This document shows, in pieces, positions 37,263 through 49,345 of a stretch of 64,000 bases of DNA (position 1 is the first letter of the stretch; every line of letters starts with the position of its first letter). The stretch spans positions 23,622,640 to 23,686,639 of the forward strand of contig OY804590.1 in NCBI GenBank assembly GCA_963680875.1, written 5' to 3'. Both the position numbers and the translations under genes were made by a program. The stretch is from Bathymodiolus brooksi (taxonomy: Eukaryota > Mollusca > Bivalvia > Mytilida > Modiolidae). The notes beneath the pieces were generated by a model. That model was not told the DNA's origin, ran no database searches, and saw only the letters and a list, made by a program, of their open reading frames with translations.

Positions 37263-40200
37263 TTCGACGGAATTCTAACCAAATGTCCAAAACTGAATTC
37301 TTAACCAAATGTCATAGACTGAATTCTAACCAAATAATCTATAGACTGAATTCTAACCAAATAATCTATAGACTGAATTCTAACCAAATAATCTATAGAC
37401 TGAATTCTAACCAAATAATCTATAGACTGAATTCTAACCAAATAATCTATAGACTGAATTCTAACCAAATAATCTATAGACTGAATTCTAACCAAATAAT
37501 CTATAGACTGAATTCTAACCAAATAATTTATAGACTGAATTCTAACCAAATAATCTATAGACTGAATTCTAACCAAATAATCTATAGACTGAATTCTAAC
37601 CAAATAATCTATAGACTGAATTCTTACCAAATAATCTATAGACTGAATTCTTAACCAAATGTCATAGACTGAATTCTAACCAAATAATCTATAGACTGAG
37701 TTCTAACCAAATAATCTATAGACTGAATTCTAACCAAATAATCTATAGACTGAATTCTAACCAAATAATCTATAGACTGAATTCTAACCAAATAATCTAT
37801 AGACTGAATTCTAACCAAATAATCTATAGACTGAATTCTAACCAAATAATCTATAGACTGAATTCTAACCAAATAATCCATAGACTGAATTCTTACCAAA
37901 TAATCTATAGACTGAATTTTAACCAAATAAGCTATAGACTGAATTCTAACCAAATAATCTATAGACTGAATTCTAACCAAATAATCTATAGATTGAATTC
38001 TAACCAAATAATCTATAGACTGAATTCTAACCAAATAATCTATAGACTGAATTCTAACCAAATAATCTATAGACTGAATTCTTAACCAAATGTCATAGAC
38101 TGAATTCTAACCAAATAATCTATAGACTGAATTCTATCCAAATAATCTATAGACTGAATTCTAACCAAATAATCTATAGACTGAATTCTAACCAAATAAT
38201 CTATAGACTGAATTCTAACCAAATAATCTATAGACTGAATTCTAACCAAATAATCTATAGACTGAATTCTAACCAAATAATCTATAGACTGAATTCTAAT
38301 CAAATAATCTATAGACTGAATTCTAACCAAATAATCTATAGACTGAATTCTAACCAAATAATCTATAGACTGAATTCTAACCAAATAATCTATAGACTGA
38401 ATTCTAACCAAATAATCTATAGACTGAATTCTAACCAAATAATCTATAGACTGAATTCTAACCAAATAATCTATAGACTGAATTCTAACCAAATAATCTA
38501 TAGACTGAATTCTAACCAAATAATCTATAGACTGAATTCTAACCAAATAATCTATAGACTGAATTCTAACCAAATAATCTATAGACTGAATTCTAACCAA
38601 ATAATCTATAGACTGAATTCTAACCTAATAATCTCTAGACTGAATTCTTACCAAATAATCTATAGAATGAATTCTAACCAAATAATCTATAGACTGAATT
38701 CTAACCAAATAATCTATAGACTGAATTCTAACCAAATAATCTATAGACTGAATTCTTACCAAAAATCTATAGACTGAATTCTTACCAAATAATCTATAGA
38801 CTGAATTCTAACCAAATAATCTATAGACTGAATTCTTACCAAATAATCTATAGACTGAATTCTAACCAAATAATCTATAGACTGAATTCTAACCAAATAA
38901 TCTATAGACTGAATTCTTACCAAATAATCTATAGACTGAATTCTAACCAAATAATCTATAGACTGAATTCTTACCAAATAATCTATAGACTGAATTCTAA
39001 CCAAATAATCTATAGACTGAATTCTAACCAAATAATCTATAGACTGAATTCTTACCAAATAATCTATAGACTGAATTCTAACCAAATAATCTATAGACTG
39101 AATTCTAACCAAATAATCTATAGACTGAATTCTAACCAAATAATCTATAGACTGAATTCTTACCAAATAATCTATAGACTGAATTCTAACCAAATAATCT
39201 ATAGACTGAATTCTAACCAAATAATCTCTAGACTGAATTCTTACCAAATAATCTATAGACTGAATTCTAACCAAATAATCTATAGACTGAATTCTAACCA
39301 AATAATCTATAGACTGAATTCTAACCAAATAATCTATAGACTGAATTCTTACCAAATAATCTATAGACTGAATTCTTACCAAATAATCTATAGACTGAAT
39401 TCTAACCAAATAATCTATAGACTGAATTCTTACCAAATAATCTATAGACTGAATTCTAACCAAATAATCTATAGACTGAATTCTAACCAAATAATCTATA
39501 GACTGAATTCTTACCAAATAATCTATAGACTGAATTCTAACCAAATAATCTATAGGCTGAATTCTAACCAAATAATCTATAGACTGAATTCTAACCAAAT
39601 AATCTCTAGACTGAATTCTAACCAAATAATCTATAGACTGAATTCTAACCAAATAATCTCTAGACTGAATTCTAACCAAATATTCTATAGACTGAATTCT
39701 ACCCAAATAATCTATAGACTGAATTCTAACCGAATAATCTATAGACTGAATTCTAACCAAATAATCTATAGACTGAATTCTAACCAAATAATCTATAGAC
39801 TGAATTCTAACCAAATAATCTATAGACTGAATTCTAACCAAATAATCTATAGACTGAATTCTAACCAAATAATCTATAGACTGAATTCTAACCAAATAAT
39901 CTATAGACTGAATTCTAACCAAATAATCTATAGACTGAATTCTTACCAAATGATCTATAGACTGAATTCTAACCAAATAATCTATAGACTGAATTCTAAC
40001 CAAATAATCTATAGACTGAATTCTTAACCAAATGTCATAGACTGAATTCTAACCAAATAATCTATAGACTGAATTCTAACCAAATAATCTATAGACTGAA
40101 TTCTAACCAAATAATCTATAGACTGAATTCTAACCAAATAATCTATAGACTGAATTCTAACCAAATAATCTATAGACTGAATTCTAACCAAATAATCTAT

Positions 40201-41402
40201 AGACTGAATTCTAACCAAATAATCTATAGACTGAATTCTAACCAAATAATCTATAGACTGAATTCTAACCAAATAATCTATAGACTGAATTCTAACCAAA
40301 TAATCTATAGACTGAATTCTTACCAAATAATCTATAGACTGAATTCTAACCAAATAATCTATAGACTGAATTCTAACCTAATAATCTCTAGACTGAATTC
40401 TTACCAAATAATCTATAGACTGAATTCTAACCAAATAATCTATAGACTGAATTCTAACCAAATAATCTATAGACTGAATTCTAACCAAATAATATATAGA
40501 CTGAATTCTTACCAAAAATCTATAGACTGAATTCTTACCAAATAATCTATAGACTGAATTCTAACCAAATAATCTATAGACTGAATTCTTACCAAATAAT
40601 CTATAGACTGAATTCTAACCAAATAAGCTATAGACTGAATTCTAACCAAATAATCTATAGACTGAATTCTTACCAAATAATCTATAGACTGAATTCTAAC
40701 CAAATAATCTATAGACTGAATTCTAACCAAATAATCTATAGACTGAATTCTAATCAAATAATCTATAGACTGAATTCTAACCAAATAATCTATAGACTGA
40801 ATTCTAACCAAATAATCTATAGACTGAATTCTTACCAAATAATCTATAGACTGAATTCTTACCAAATAATCTATAGACTGAATTCTAACCAAATAATCTA
40901 TAGACTGAATTCTTACCAAATAATCTATAGACTGAATTCTAACCAAATAATCTATAGACTGAATTCTAACCAAATAATCTATAGACTGAATTCTTACCAA
41001 ATAATCTATAGACTGAATTCTAACCAAATAATCTATAGACTGAATTCTAACCAAATAATCTATAGACTGAATTCTAACCAAATAATCTACAGACTGAATT
41101 CTAACCAAATAATCTCTAGACTGAATTCTAACCAAATATTCTATAGACTGAATTCTAACCAAATAATCTATAGACTGAATTCTAACCAAATAATCTATAG
41201 ACTGAATTCTAACCAAATAATCTATAGACTGAATTCTAACCAAATAATCTATAGACTGAATTCTAACCAAATAATCTATAGACTGAATTCTAACCAAATA
41301 ATCTATAGACTGAATTCTAACCAAATAATCTATAGACTGAATTCTAACCAAATAATCTATAGACTGAATTCTAACCAAATAATCTATAGACTGAATTCTA
41401 AC
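37263..41402. repeat. 27-bp minisatellite, about 153 copies
   Basis: The consensus unit is TCTAACCAAATAATCTATAG plus ACTGAAT, with an EcoRI-type GAATTC in most units. Variant 26-bp units (TTAACCAAATGTCATAGAC) at about 37301, 37651, 38082 and 40024 divide the array into blocks. Variants shared between about 38620-39690 and 40370-41140 show a large internal duplication (offset 1,753 bp at the left, 1,456 bp at the right, a difference of exactly 11 units). The minus frames with a nine-residue repeat (up to 415 codons) arise because 27 is divisible by three. Confidence 0.96.
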
Positions 41403-42285
41403 TAATTATTCAAGAACAAACATTCCAGAACCACGATGTGTTTCATTTTAGTACCACGATGTGCAGCATCAGTGGCTGTCATCCAAATTTACCTTGTTGT
41501 CTTTTTACCATATTACGAAATGCTTTTTTCCAACAAAGATATAGGTTACAAGATTCCCATATGCAAATTTAACCTTGATATTTTAACCAGATACCAATTT
41601 AATCTACAAAAGAAAATGATCCTCAATAACAGATACAATCTTACAAGATATATTTGATTCAATCAGACATCAATTTCTCGTCTTGTACGTGGCCATTGTT
41701 AGATGTAATCAGAGATTGTTTTATCGGTACCAGGTTTTTTAATTATTCATACAGATAGATGAAGATATTGGACATTTGAAATGCCAACAACTTCATATTT
41801 CTTACTAGAATTCAATACAAACACTTTATCAATGACGCAACAGAAGTCAAATTTCTATACAACACTATGAATACAGCTCACGTTCCGGTATTGTTTGTCA
41901 GTAGTTGTTAATGTAACACATTTTACATATACCGTACTGTCTACATATGTATTTCATGTGTTGACATAGATGTACAATAGATGTGTACTACTTTTGTTTT
42001 GTATGTTTCAATACGCAGGTCTTCCATTTTGAATGAAACCAGTTGTTACAATACTAACCACAGACATCAAACAATGAATTAACTAATTTTGGCGCTTCTA
42101 AGCACACAATGTCAGCACCCAACGTGTTTATGTTAGTATAAATTTAATTGATTTGAGTAACATTATGAAATGGAAGCTTAAACAGTGATGATCAACAATT
42201 ACACCAATATCAACAAAAGGAACAACAGCCGCTCGCCTCAAAACTGTGAACACAAAAGACCACGACACATGTGTGCATAATGCAC
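41403..42285. other. No recognised gene
   Basis: AT-rich DNA right of the 27-bp array. A 73-codon frame at 41436-41657 has no recognisable features. Confidence 0.45.
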
Positions 42286-42289
42286 AAAG

Positions 42290-42340
42290 GAAATAAACGC
42301 GTTGTGTGCACTAAATTTGCTATCTACGTTTTGATTTTTT
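42290..42340 (+). mobile_element. Family A fragment
   Basis: AACGCGTTGTGTGCACTAAA then TTGCTATCTACGTTTTGATT matches the GCGTCGTGTGCACTAAATTT, GATATCTACGTTTTTATT segment. Confidence 0.7.
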
Positions 42341-42829
42341 TTACATAATATTTGCTTGTTTAATCCAATTCTGACCTACTTTTTACAAGACTGCAGAATG
42401 AAATTAGCTCTGTCGGTTTTAAACGTTTTGCCATAAACTCGCCAACAAGAATATCAAAATAGGCACGTATGCATAAAATACGGCGCATCTGTTAGTAGAT
42501 AATTATTGTTTGAAGATTGTGACGTAACAAGAAGACATTGTAAATTATATTTTACAGTATACTGCAAAACGCTTATGTAATTTACAAAAAGTAAAACGTG
42601 AAGTGATGCAAGATTATGAGATTTTTGCATGCATGGAGAAACAAACTTTGATTGAAGCCACATACAGGATAAATGTTATAAGGTTTAAGAGAATCATGAA
42701 GAAAGAAGGAATTTCAATACAAAAGTCACCCGTCTAAATCATTGATAAAAACGACTGTTAATTGCCCCTGACACCAACGTTAATTATTAAAATGACAATT
42801 GGTCCAGCAATCCCAAAATCCAATTGAAT
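42341..42829. other. No recognised gene or repeat
   Basis: AT-rich DNA; the 69-codon minus frame at 42454-42663 has no recognisable protein features. Confidence 0.45.
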
Positions 42830-42985
42830 TTCCCAATAACCATACGTTTCCAGTGGCAGCCAAAAGTCGTTTCCTCGGTTGGCCCGTTTATCCTTCATTT
42901 CAATAAAGGTTTTTATAGATTGTTGAATTTGTTATCGTCCTGAATATAACACAAATTCTGTTCTTTGGATGTTAAGCAATAATTG
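42830..42985 (+). mobile_element. SINE type 2, 3' part
   Basis: Ends with TTATCGTCCTGAATATAACA and TTTGGATGTTAAGCAATAAT, the plus-strand equivalent of the type-2 3' core. The AATC tail is almost lost. Confidence 0.6.
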
Positions 42986-43780
42986 AGCAAACTGTCCAAT
43001 ATAGCAAATAAAAGCAAAAGCAGGACATGGATCCTGGCTTAGAACAGACACGTATTCATACTAGTATTGTGGTGGTGTTATTTCGAACCAAAACCTTCAT
43101 GTAAATTAACGAGATTTCTGTTTACTTTTACACGACGACGGTCAGATATATATATGAAATGATTTATAAAAAACAAAAGTAATTGGAAATCGTATAGTTC
43201 ATTGGATAACCCCCGAACAGAAGAAAGACATTTAATAGTTGATAGTATTTCAATCTTTCAGCAACCGATTCCGACATGGGCACGGGTAAACAAAAATGAG
43301 GAACATAGCAGAAAATTAAAATAATATACTGATACCACTGTCAAGGAATACAAATGTCATGTTATTATTGTTGGTATGCTTTTAAGATGGCTAACATTGG
43401 AAAGCGTAGTCATTCACAAGACAATATTATTTGATATTTGTTCATCCGACCTTGCATAGGTTATAAAACGTTCGAGTACGAGTTTCCTTATCAGCTTCCA
43501 GAACGTTGTATATTGGAGTAAATGGTTCCAAAGTCGGACGGACATCAAAAGTATTGCAATGAAAGAAAAGTTCCTCGGCACCTTGCTTCTGACATATTAT
43601 CTTTTACTCTAAATTCAGTGTTTTGATTGGTCGATTTTCGAGACAATATTTTGGATAATACCAAAAAATTGTACGATGCCAAAACACGGTCGTACTATCT
43701 GTATAATTATCAGATTAGTTGTGGTAGATGTTAATTTAAAGATATGTGTGTCCATTCAAATACCCGTGTTGTTCATCTAT
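42986..43780. other. No recognised gene
   Basis: Nothing was recognised apart from a short phrase near 43020 (CAGGACATGGATCCTGGCTT) that faintly resembles family C. Confidence 0.4.
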
Positions 43781-44080
43781 TTAGTTTTCTGTCTTGTGCT
43801 TTTTGTTTTGTGTCTTGTGTCCAATGTTGCCTGTGTCTCTGGTATTATATATATATAGGGTTGAATTCGGTCTTCCGCAAATATGTACTAATCTGTTCCG
43901 TCTTTGTTCTAGTGAACACGTTTATCTGTCTCTCTTTCGTGGGCAATTGAAGTAAAAGGTTGTATCTTTCCACGCTCTATTTTGTGACTTTCGCCTCTCG
44001 CCGATCCCCATAGATGTCACACTGGATTATATATTCTTGATTTCTTCTTCCTGTTTCTCTAACGTTTATTTGATAATGTA
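43781..44080 (+). mobile_element. Family B copy, interrupted
   Basis: CTTGTGTCCAATGTTGCCTG and TGTCTCTGG are followed by a TATATATATA run and about 170 bp of other sequence. TTATATATTCTTGATTTC and GTTTCTCTAACGTTTATTTG then complete the family order. The single-copy segment AATGTTGCCTGTGTCTCTGG is the one amplified at 18.35 and 32.6 kb. Confidence 0.7.
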
Positions 44081-44450
44081 TAGGCCTAATTACTAATAAG
44101 ACAATATCGTCGAAAAGAAATCCATATAATCAAGTAGGGAGAGTGTCCATGTTCTAGTTCTTTAGCTTTCTACTGTGCTGAAATCGTGTGACAGCAGCAA
44201 AAAATTGATAATCCACATTCCCACCATTCATATCTTACCATATTGTTTTCTAATCAATTTTGTAATATATTATTTTGATTTATTCGGAAATTTCTGTTTA
44301 TTTTGTATTACGCTTGTCATTCATTCAAGACAATTAGCACATGTAACTGGGAAAGAAATTTAATTTGTAAACGTAAAATGGATATAAATAAAGGCTCGTT
44401 GTAATACTGGATTAGGTTAGTTTAAATCAAAGTCAATATTTCGTTAAGAA
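44081..44450. other. No recognised gene
   Basis: AT-rich spacer; no coding features. Confidence 0.4.
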
Positions 44451-44454
44451 AAAA

Positions 44455-44720
44455 TTGAAGATACCAAAGGGGTAATCAGAAGCCGTAAATCGAAGGAAAG
44501 ACATCACAATAGCCAAAAAGGGGGTTAGAGTTATGGTATTTAACGCCACTTTCAACAATATTTCAGTTATATCGTGACGGGTTTTTTTTTAAAAGAAATG
44601 TCTACAACACCCGAAAGGGACAAAAAGCCAAACAATTATCCACAAAATACTACACAGAAAACTAAAGATTAAGCAATACGAACCACACTTAAACGGATAT
44701 TTTCGAAGTGATAACGTCAA
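44455..44720 (-). mobile_element. Family A fragment split by a SINE remnant
   Basis: GATACCAAAGGGGTAATCAG and CAATAGCCAAAAAG lie left, and AAACTAAAGATTAAGCAATA with CGAACCACACTTAAACGG right, of a SINE piece. Together they equal a contiguous stretch in other family A copies. Confidence 0.7.
44521..44580 (-). mobile_element. SINE type 1 fragment inserted in family A
   Basis: Minus strand: CCGTCACGATATAACTGAAA, TATTGTTGAAAGTGGCGTTA, AATACCATAACTCTAACCCC. It is joined to a T-rich stretch on its other side. Confidence 0.78.
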
Positions 44721-45120
44721 TGTTACCACTGGGAACCATGGATTATCAGCATAATTCGTAGCTGCACCCCTATATCAAAGAAACCATGATAAGAACCACA
44801 GACCCTGACACGTTTATCAACTGAGAAAGATATACCCCATATGCAAATGCTGCTGGAATGTTAATCTTTGCTACATAGAAATGGAAAGTCCACAATGGGA
44901 AAATGGAAACCATCTCTCTTGTGGGTTCGTTTCAAGATATTTTACATGTTAATTATTGGTAAAGAGTATTTTATGAACTGATTTCAACTTATCTAAAATA
45001 ATTTGTTTATCCATGTCAGCTGTGAATATATTCTTAAAGAAAATGAGATTGTATTGAGTATTCAGCAAAAATTGCACAACAAAAATAATATCAGGTAATT
45101 GTGTATATTAAATACCTCTT
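44721..45120. other. No recognised gene
   Basis: Spacer between dispersed repeats; a possible family A remnant (AACCATGATAAGAACC) could not be confirmed. Confidence 0.4.
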
Positions 45121-45124
45121 ATCA

Positions 45125-45300
45125 TCTTTAGAGAAAACCGAAGAGACTATGAAGAATGGACAATCCAGACACTGATACTGACAACATTGGGCACAAAAGA
45201 CACAGGACGAAGATAAACAAAGCAAACAAATCACAACTAAAAGGATGAACAACAAGAACCCCACCAAAACAAAGATGTCCGACTCTTCTTACCCAGAAAA
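45125..45300 (-). mobile_element. Family B copy
   Basis: Minus strand: GTAAGAAGAGTCGGAC, GTGTCTTTTGTGCCCAATGT, TGTCAGTATCAGTGTCTGGA, TTGTCCATTCTTCATAGTCT, CTTCGGTTTTCTCTAAAG. The amplified segment of the 69-bp array is present here once. Confidence 0.72.
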
Positions 45301-45449
45301 GAAATTTAGATATCTAAAAAGATAATACGACATATCTTTTCTTACAAAACTGGTGTCAAACGTCCCTCGTACATATGGTATAATATTTAATAAACTAATT
45401 GAATTTAGAAAAATGAGCCCAAATTACTGCAAATGGATCTATATGTCTA

Positions 45450-47070
45450 AAGCACTTTCCGGTCCTTTCCTCATTCATGACTTATCACCGGGTTTGTAAC
45501 TAGAGTAACACGACAGGTATCACTAGTGGAGCAGAAACTGCTAACCCGTCCGGAGCACCTGGGTTCACCTCCGGTGTTTAGTGGGGTTCGTGTTATTCGT
45601 TCTTTAGTTTTATGTGTAATGTTTGTAGATCGTTGTTTATCCTTTTGTCCTTTTTCTGTTGACCATTGTGTTGTCTGTCTTTTTCTGTTGACCATTGTGT
45701 TATCTGTCTTTTTCTGTTGACCATTGTGTTGTCTGTCTTTTTCTGTTGACCATTGTGTTGTCTGTCTTTTTCTGTTGGCCATTGTGTTGTCTGTCTTTTT
45801 CTGTTGACCATTGTGTTGTCTGTCTTTTTCTGTTGACCATTGTGTTGTCTGTCTTTTTCTGTTGACCATTGTGTTGTCTGTCTTTTTCTGTTGACCTTTG
45901 TGTTGTCTGTCTTTTTCTGTTGGCCATTGTGTTGTCTGTCTTTTTCTGTTGACCTTTGTGTTGTCTGTCTTTTTCTGTTGGCCATTGTGTTGTCTGTCTT
46001 TTTCTGTTGACCTTTGTGTTGTCTGTCTTTTTCTGTTGGCCATTGTGTTGTCTGTCTTTTTCTGTTGACCATTGTGTTGTCTGTCTTTTTCTGTTGACCA
46101 TTGTGTTGTCTGTCTTTTTCTGTTGACCATTGTGTTGTCTGTCTTTTTCTGTTGACCATTGTGTTGTCTGTCTTTTTCTGTTGACCATTGTGTTGTCTGT
46201 CTTTTTCTGTTGGCCATTGTGTCGTCTGTCTTTTTCTGTTGACCATTGTGTTGTCTGTCTTTTTCTGTTGACCATTGTGTTGTCTGTCTTTTTCTGTTGA
46301 CCATTGTGTTGTCTGTCTTTTTCTGTTGACCATTGTGTTGTCTGTCTTTTTCTGTTGACCATTGTGTTGTCTGTCTTTTTCTGTTGACCATTGTGTTGTC
46401 TGTCTTTTTCTGTTGGCCATTGTGTCGTCTGTCTTTTTCTGTTGACCATTGTGTTGTCTGTCTTTTTCTGTTGACCATTGTGTTGTCTGTCTTTTTCTGT
46501 TGACCATTGTGTTGTCTGTCTTTTTCTGTTGACCATTGTGTTGTCTGTCTTTTTCTGTTGGCCATTGTGTCGTCTGTCTTTTTCTGTTGACCATTGTGTT
46601 GTCTGTCTTTTTCTGTTGACCATTGTGTTGTCTGTCTTTTTCTGTTGACCATTGTGTTGTCTGTCTTTTTCTGTTGACCATTGTGTTGTCTGTCTTTTTC
46701 TGTTGACCATTGTGTTGTCTGTCTTTTTCTGTTGACCATTGTGTTGTCTGTCTTTTTCTGTTGGCCATTGTGTTGTCTGTCTTTTTCTGTTGACCATTGT
46801 GTTGTCTGTCTTTTTCTGTTGACCATTGTGTTGTCTGTCTTTTTCTGTTGACCATTGTGTTGTCTGTCTTTTTCTGTTGACCATTGTGTTGTCTGTCTTT
46901 TTCTGTTGACCATTGTGTCGTCTGTCTTTTTCTGTTGACCATTGTGTTGTCTGTCTTTTTCTGTTGACCATTGTGTTGTCTGTCTTTTTCTGTTGGCCAT
47001 TGTGTCGTCTGTCGATTTACTGATTCTCATTACCCCTTTGGAATCTTTAAACTCTTCTTATGAGCACCCG
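45450..47070 (+). mobile_element. Family A copy containing a 29-bp array
   Basis: CATGACTTATCACCGGGTTT, GTAACTAGAGTAACACGACA, GAGCAGAAACTGCTAACCCG and GGAGCACCTGGGTTCACCTC lead into TTTAGTTTTATGTGTAATGT and CTTTTGTCCTTTTTCTG. On the far side of the array the family resumes with GATTTACTGATTCTCATTAC and CCCTTTGGAATCTT, ending CTCTTCTTATGAG. The 65- to 87-codon frames at the edges are incidental. Confidence 0.82.
45651..47013 (+). repeat. 29-bp minisatellite, about 47 copies
   Basis: Unit: TTGACCATTGTGTTGTCTGT plus CTTTTTCTG. It amplifies the CTTTTTCTTTTGGCCATTGT segment of family A. Variant units (GGCC, TCG, CCTTTG) mark a three-fold 58-bp dimer at about 45890-46065. Since 29 is not a multiple of three and the minus unit lacks stops in every phase, all three minus frames stay open (519, 449 and 423 codons). 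That pattern is expected of a repeat and not of a gene. Confidence 0.96.
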
Positions 47071-48150
47071 AAACCAAAGCAGAAAAGATTATCATACAGA
47101 AAACGATATAATCATGTAGTAATATTACAGTGTCACTCTGCTTCACTTCTTGTAAACATCTTGCATGTTTCTTATATAATTTCCCTTGTTCTAACAGAGC
47201 AATAAGAGCTCTTCTCCAAATGAACAAAAATGGCTGAGATTGAAGATTGTTTCTTTTATGTTCACGGAAAATTTAATGTAGTGTTTAAAACACATTTCCT
47301 CTTGAAAACTTCAACGGACTAAAATCTCATCAGCTTTTGTGACAAAAGTGGTACTCTCTGTGGTATGGTGGTATCTAAAATGGCTACACAGCAGGAAATG
47401 TAATTTAATGAAAACAAACAAAACGAATTAATTTTTATGGAATCAGCTTGCATCATTTAGTCACAGTATGTCGTACAATCTCTGATCACTTCGACAGTTT
47501 TCTGTAAAATAACATTATGCGGTGTTCATTTCATATCGCTCAGAGTAACCTTATTGCTTTTTCGATAATCAGAATACCATTTTTGCTTTGAAGATTGCCA
47601 GGAAATGTCGGTATTAAAGACTTTTGTAATGTGAAAACCTTGTACATTTTAATTCATTTAGAAATAATTTATTTGTGAAATCAAATGAAAGTTTTTTTGA
47701 AATCATTGTAATGCTATATTTGTACACTCAGCAGCACATCGCCATTTTACTTTGAAGTTTTGTTCGTTTAATTTTTCTGTATTTGTTTACTCTGACAGGT
47801 TGGAGAAATTGTATTATTTCTGCATCAGCTTTACACTGGGAAAATAGTACAAAACATAGTTTTTCTTAAAATGATTACTAGTAATGTCTTTTCTGATTAC
47901 TTGGTTGATTTGTGTTCATTAGAATGCATTCGGAAGCTATCCTCCATCGATGAATCTGTAGAGCTATGATGTCCTTTCATGTCTTATCTGTTCTGTGGTG
48001 TATATATGCAAGGCGACCTTTATCATTCTGATAAAAATTGACATAACACCATATGATATTTGTGGGTTTTTTTTCTAGCTTTTGTTTATTGTTTTCGTAT
48101 TTTATTGTATCTGTGTGAATTATCAACTACATGTAACATTTTATATTTGG
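47071..48150. other. No recognised gene
   Basis: AT-rich DNA with no notable frame or repeat. Confidence 0.45.
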
Positions 48151-48154
48151 ACGC

Positions 48155-48430
48155 GCAAAAAAATAGCTTAATTCCGGCAAGCCAGGAAAGTGAGAGATCG
48201 TGTGTTTGAGGGATAAGGTGTTGATTTTGTTTCTATTTCTACTATTTTCGATTATATTTTGGAATTGCTCTGATAGTGCGGTAATTTGAGTTTTTAATGC
48301 CTGTACCAAGTCAGGGTCATTACGGTTTTCACTGTTTTCCGGTTGTTGACTGATTTTTTCTGTTTATATAATTATGAGTTTTGACTTTCCCTTTGTAAGA
48401 TTGTTCGGAGTTCGGTAATTTTGTTATTAC
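48155..48430 (+). mobile_element. Dispersed repeat family C
   Basis: AAGCCAGGAAAGTGAGAGAT, GATTATATTTTGGAATTGC, TGCCTGTACCAAGTCAGGGT, TTCCGGTTGTTGACTGATTT, GAGTTTTGACTTTCCCTTTG, CGGAGTTCGGTAATTTTG. The second half recurs in inverse orientation at 55.23 kb, and the last block again on the plus strand at 55.51 kb. It is non-coding. Confidence 0.75.
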
Positions 48431-49059
48431 CCTTATTCATTACAAAATGATTTTAAAAATAGTTGATTAAAACGAGCTGTCGTTATTTTCTTTGTTCCAC
48501 TTTATGGACTTATTTTTATTAACATAAGCCGCTTTTATCAAACAATAAGAAAATATTAATCGTCTACATATCAGAATACAGGCAATAATGCCATTTTTTT
48601 CACTAAACCTGATATTACACAAGTTCTGCTATATCTAGTTATATCTATCTGTTTTAGTCATATCTATGATTTACGTTTAGGTGGGTATGACATTAATCAG
48701 CACTTTAACATGACAGATAACCCTAGACGTGTAACACGCACGATAATCGTCCTGTTAATCGTAGACAGATAACATACCTTCACGCTGTAGCGTGATAACG
48801 TTGATAGGTTACAACACCGTGACGCCATTGTAAGTTAGTTAGAAGGCTTCAACATTCAAAAAGGCATCGTGTTCTTATAAAACGACTGATAATTATATCA
48901 CGAGCGCTGTATAATGCAAAAACGTGCTCATTGATAGAGCGCTGTCGGGTTTTTTTTCTCTCGTTGGCATGGGTTCAGTAAAACTGATTTTTTATGTTTA
49001 TTTTTTGTATAAAGGTATTCATTTTTAATTATTTGTTGTTACTTCTTTTGTTGACTGAT
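48431..49059. other. No recognised gene
   Basis: AT-rich spacer; nothing seen. Confidence 0.4.
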
Positions 49060-49345
49060 TTAACAAATCTTCCTGGCAGTATTAAATAAACGTTGGAGAA
49101 TACTGAAGAGGCAATCAAAAATGAACAATCCAGAGAAACTGGCAACATAAAGTACACAAAACGAAGAAAAACAAAACAAAAACACAACACAGTATGTGTT
49201 GGACCCCAATATACGCAAGCAAGCACAAATAATGTAAATAAGATACGAGCCCTCCCACAAACAACTGGAGGCAGGTAAAGTCGAACCGAACATCATTTTT
49301 ATGCGGAAACCGATTTAACCAGTCGTCCTGGCAGTATTAAATCAA
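49060..49345 (-). mobile_element. Family B copy flanked by direct repeats
   Basis: Minus strand order: CTGCCTCCAGTTGTTTGTGG, TATTGGGGTCCAACACATAC, TTTTCTTCGTTTTGTGTACT, TATGTTGCCAGTTTCTCTGG, CTTCAGTATTCTCCAACGTT. A phrase of about 28 bp containing CCTGGCAGTATTAAAT occurs at both ends (about 49060-49087 and 49316-49343). This could be a terminal direct repeat or one extra family end in head-to-tail arrangement. Confidence 0.75.

Noticed and set aside
38756..40003. 415-codon protein with a nine-residue repeat, and related frames across 37301-41378
   Set aside because: Direct consequence of a 27-bp unit without stops; the frames start and stop at unit variants and the other strand is open too.
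45471..47030. 519-codon hydrophilic repeat protein on the minus strand
   Set aside because: The 29-bp period shifts the frame every unit, so all three minus frames are open and give the same peptide cycle; the array lies inside a dispersed repeat.
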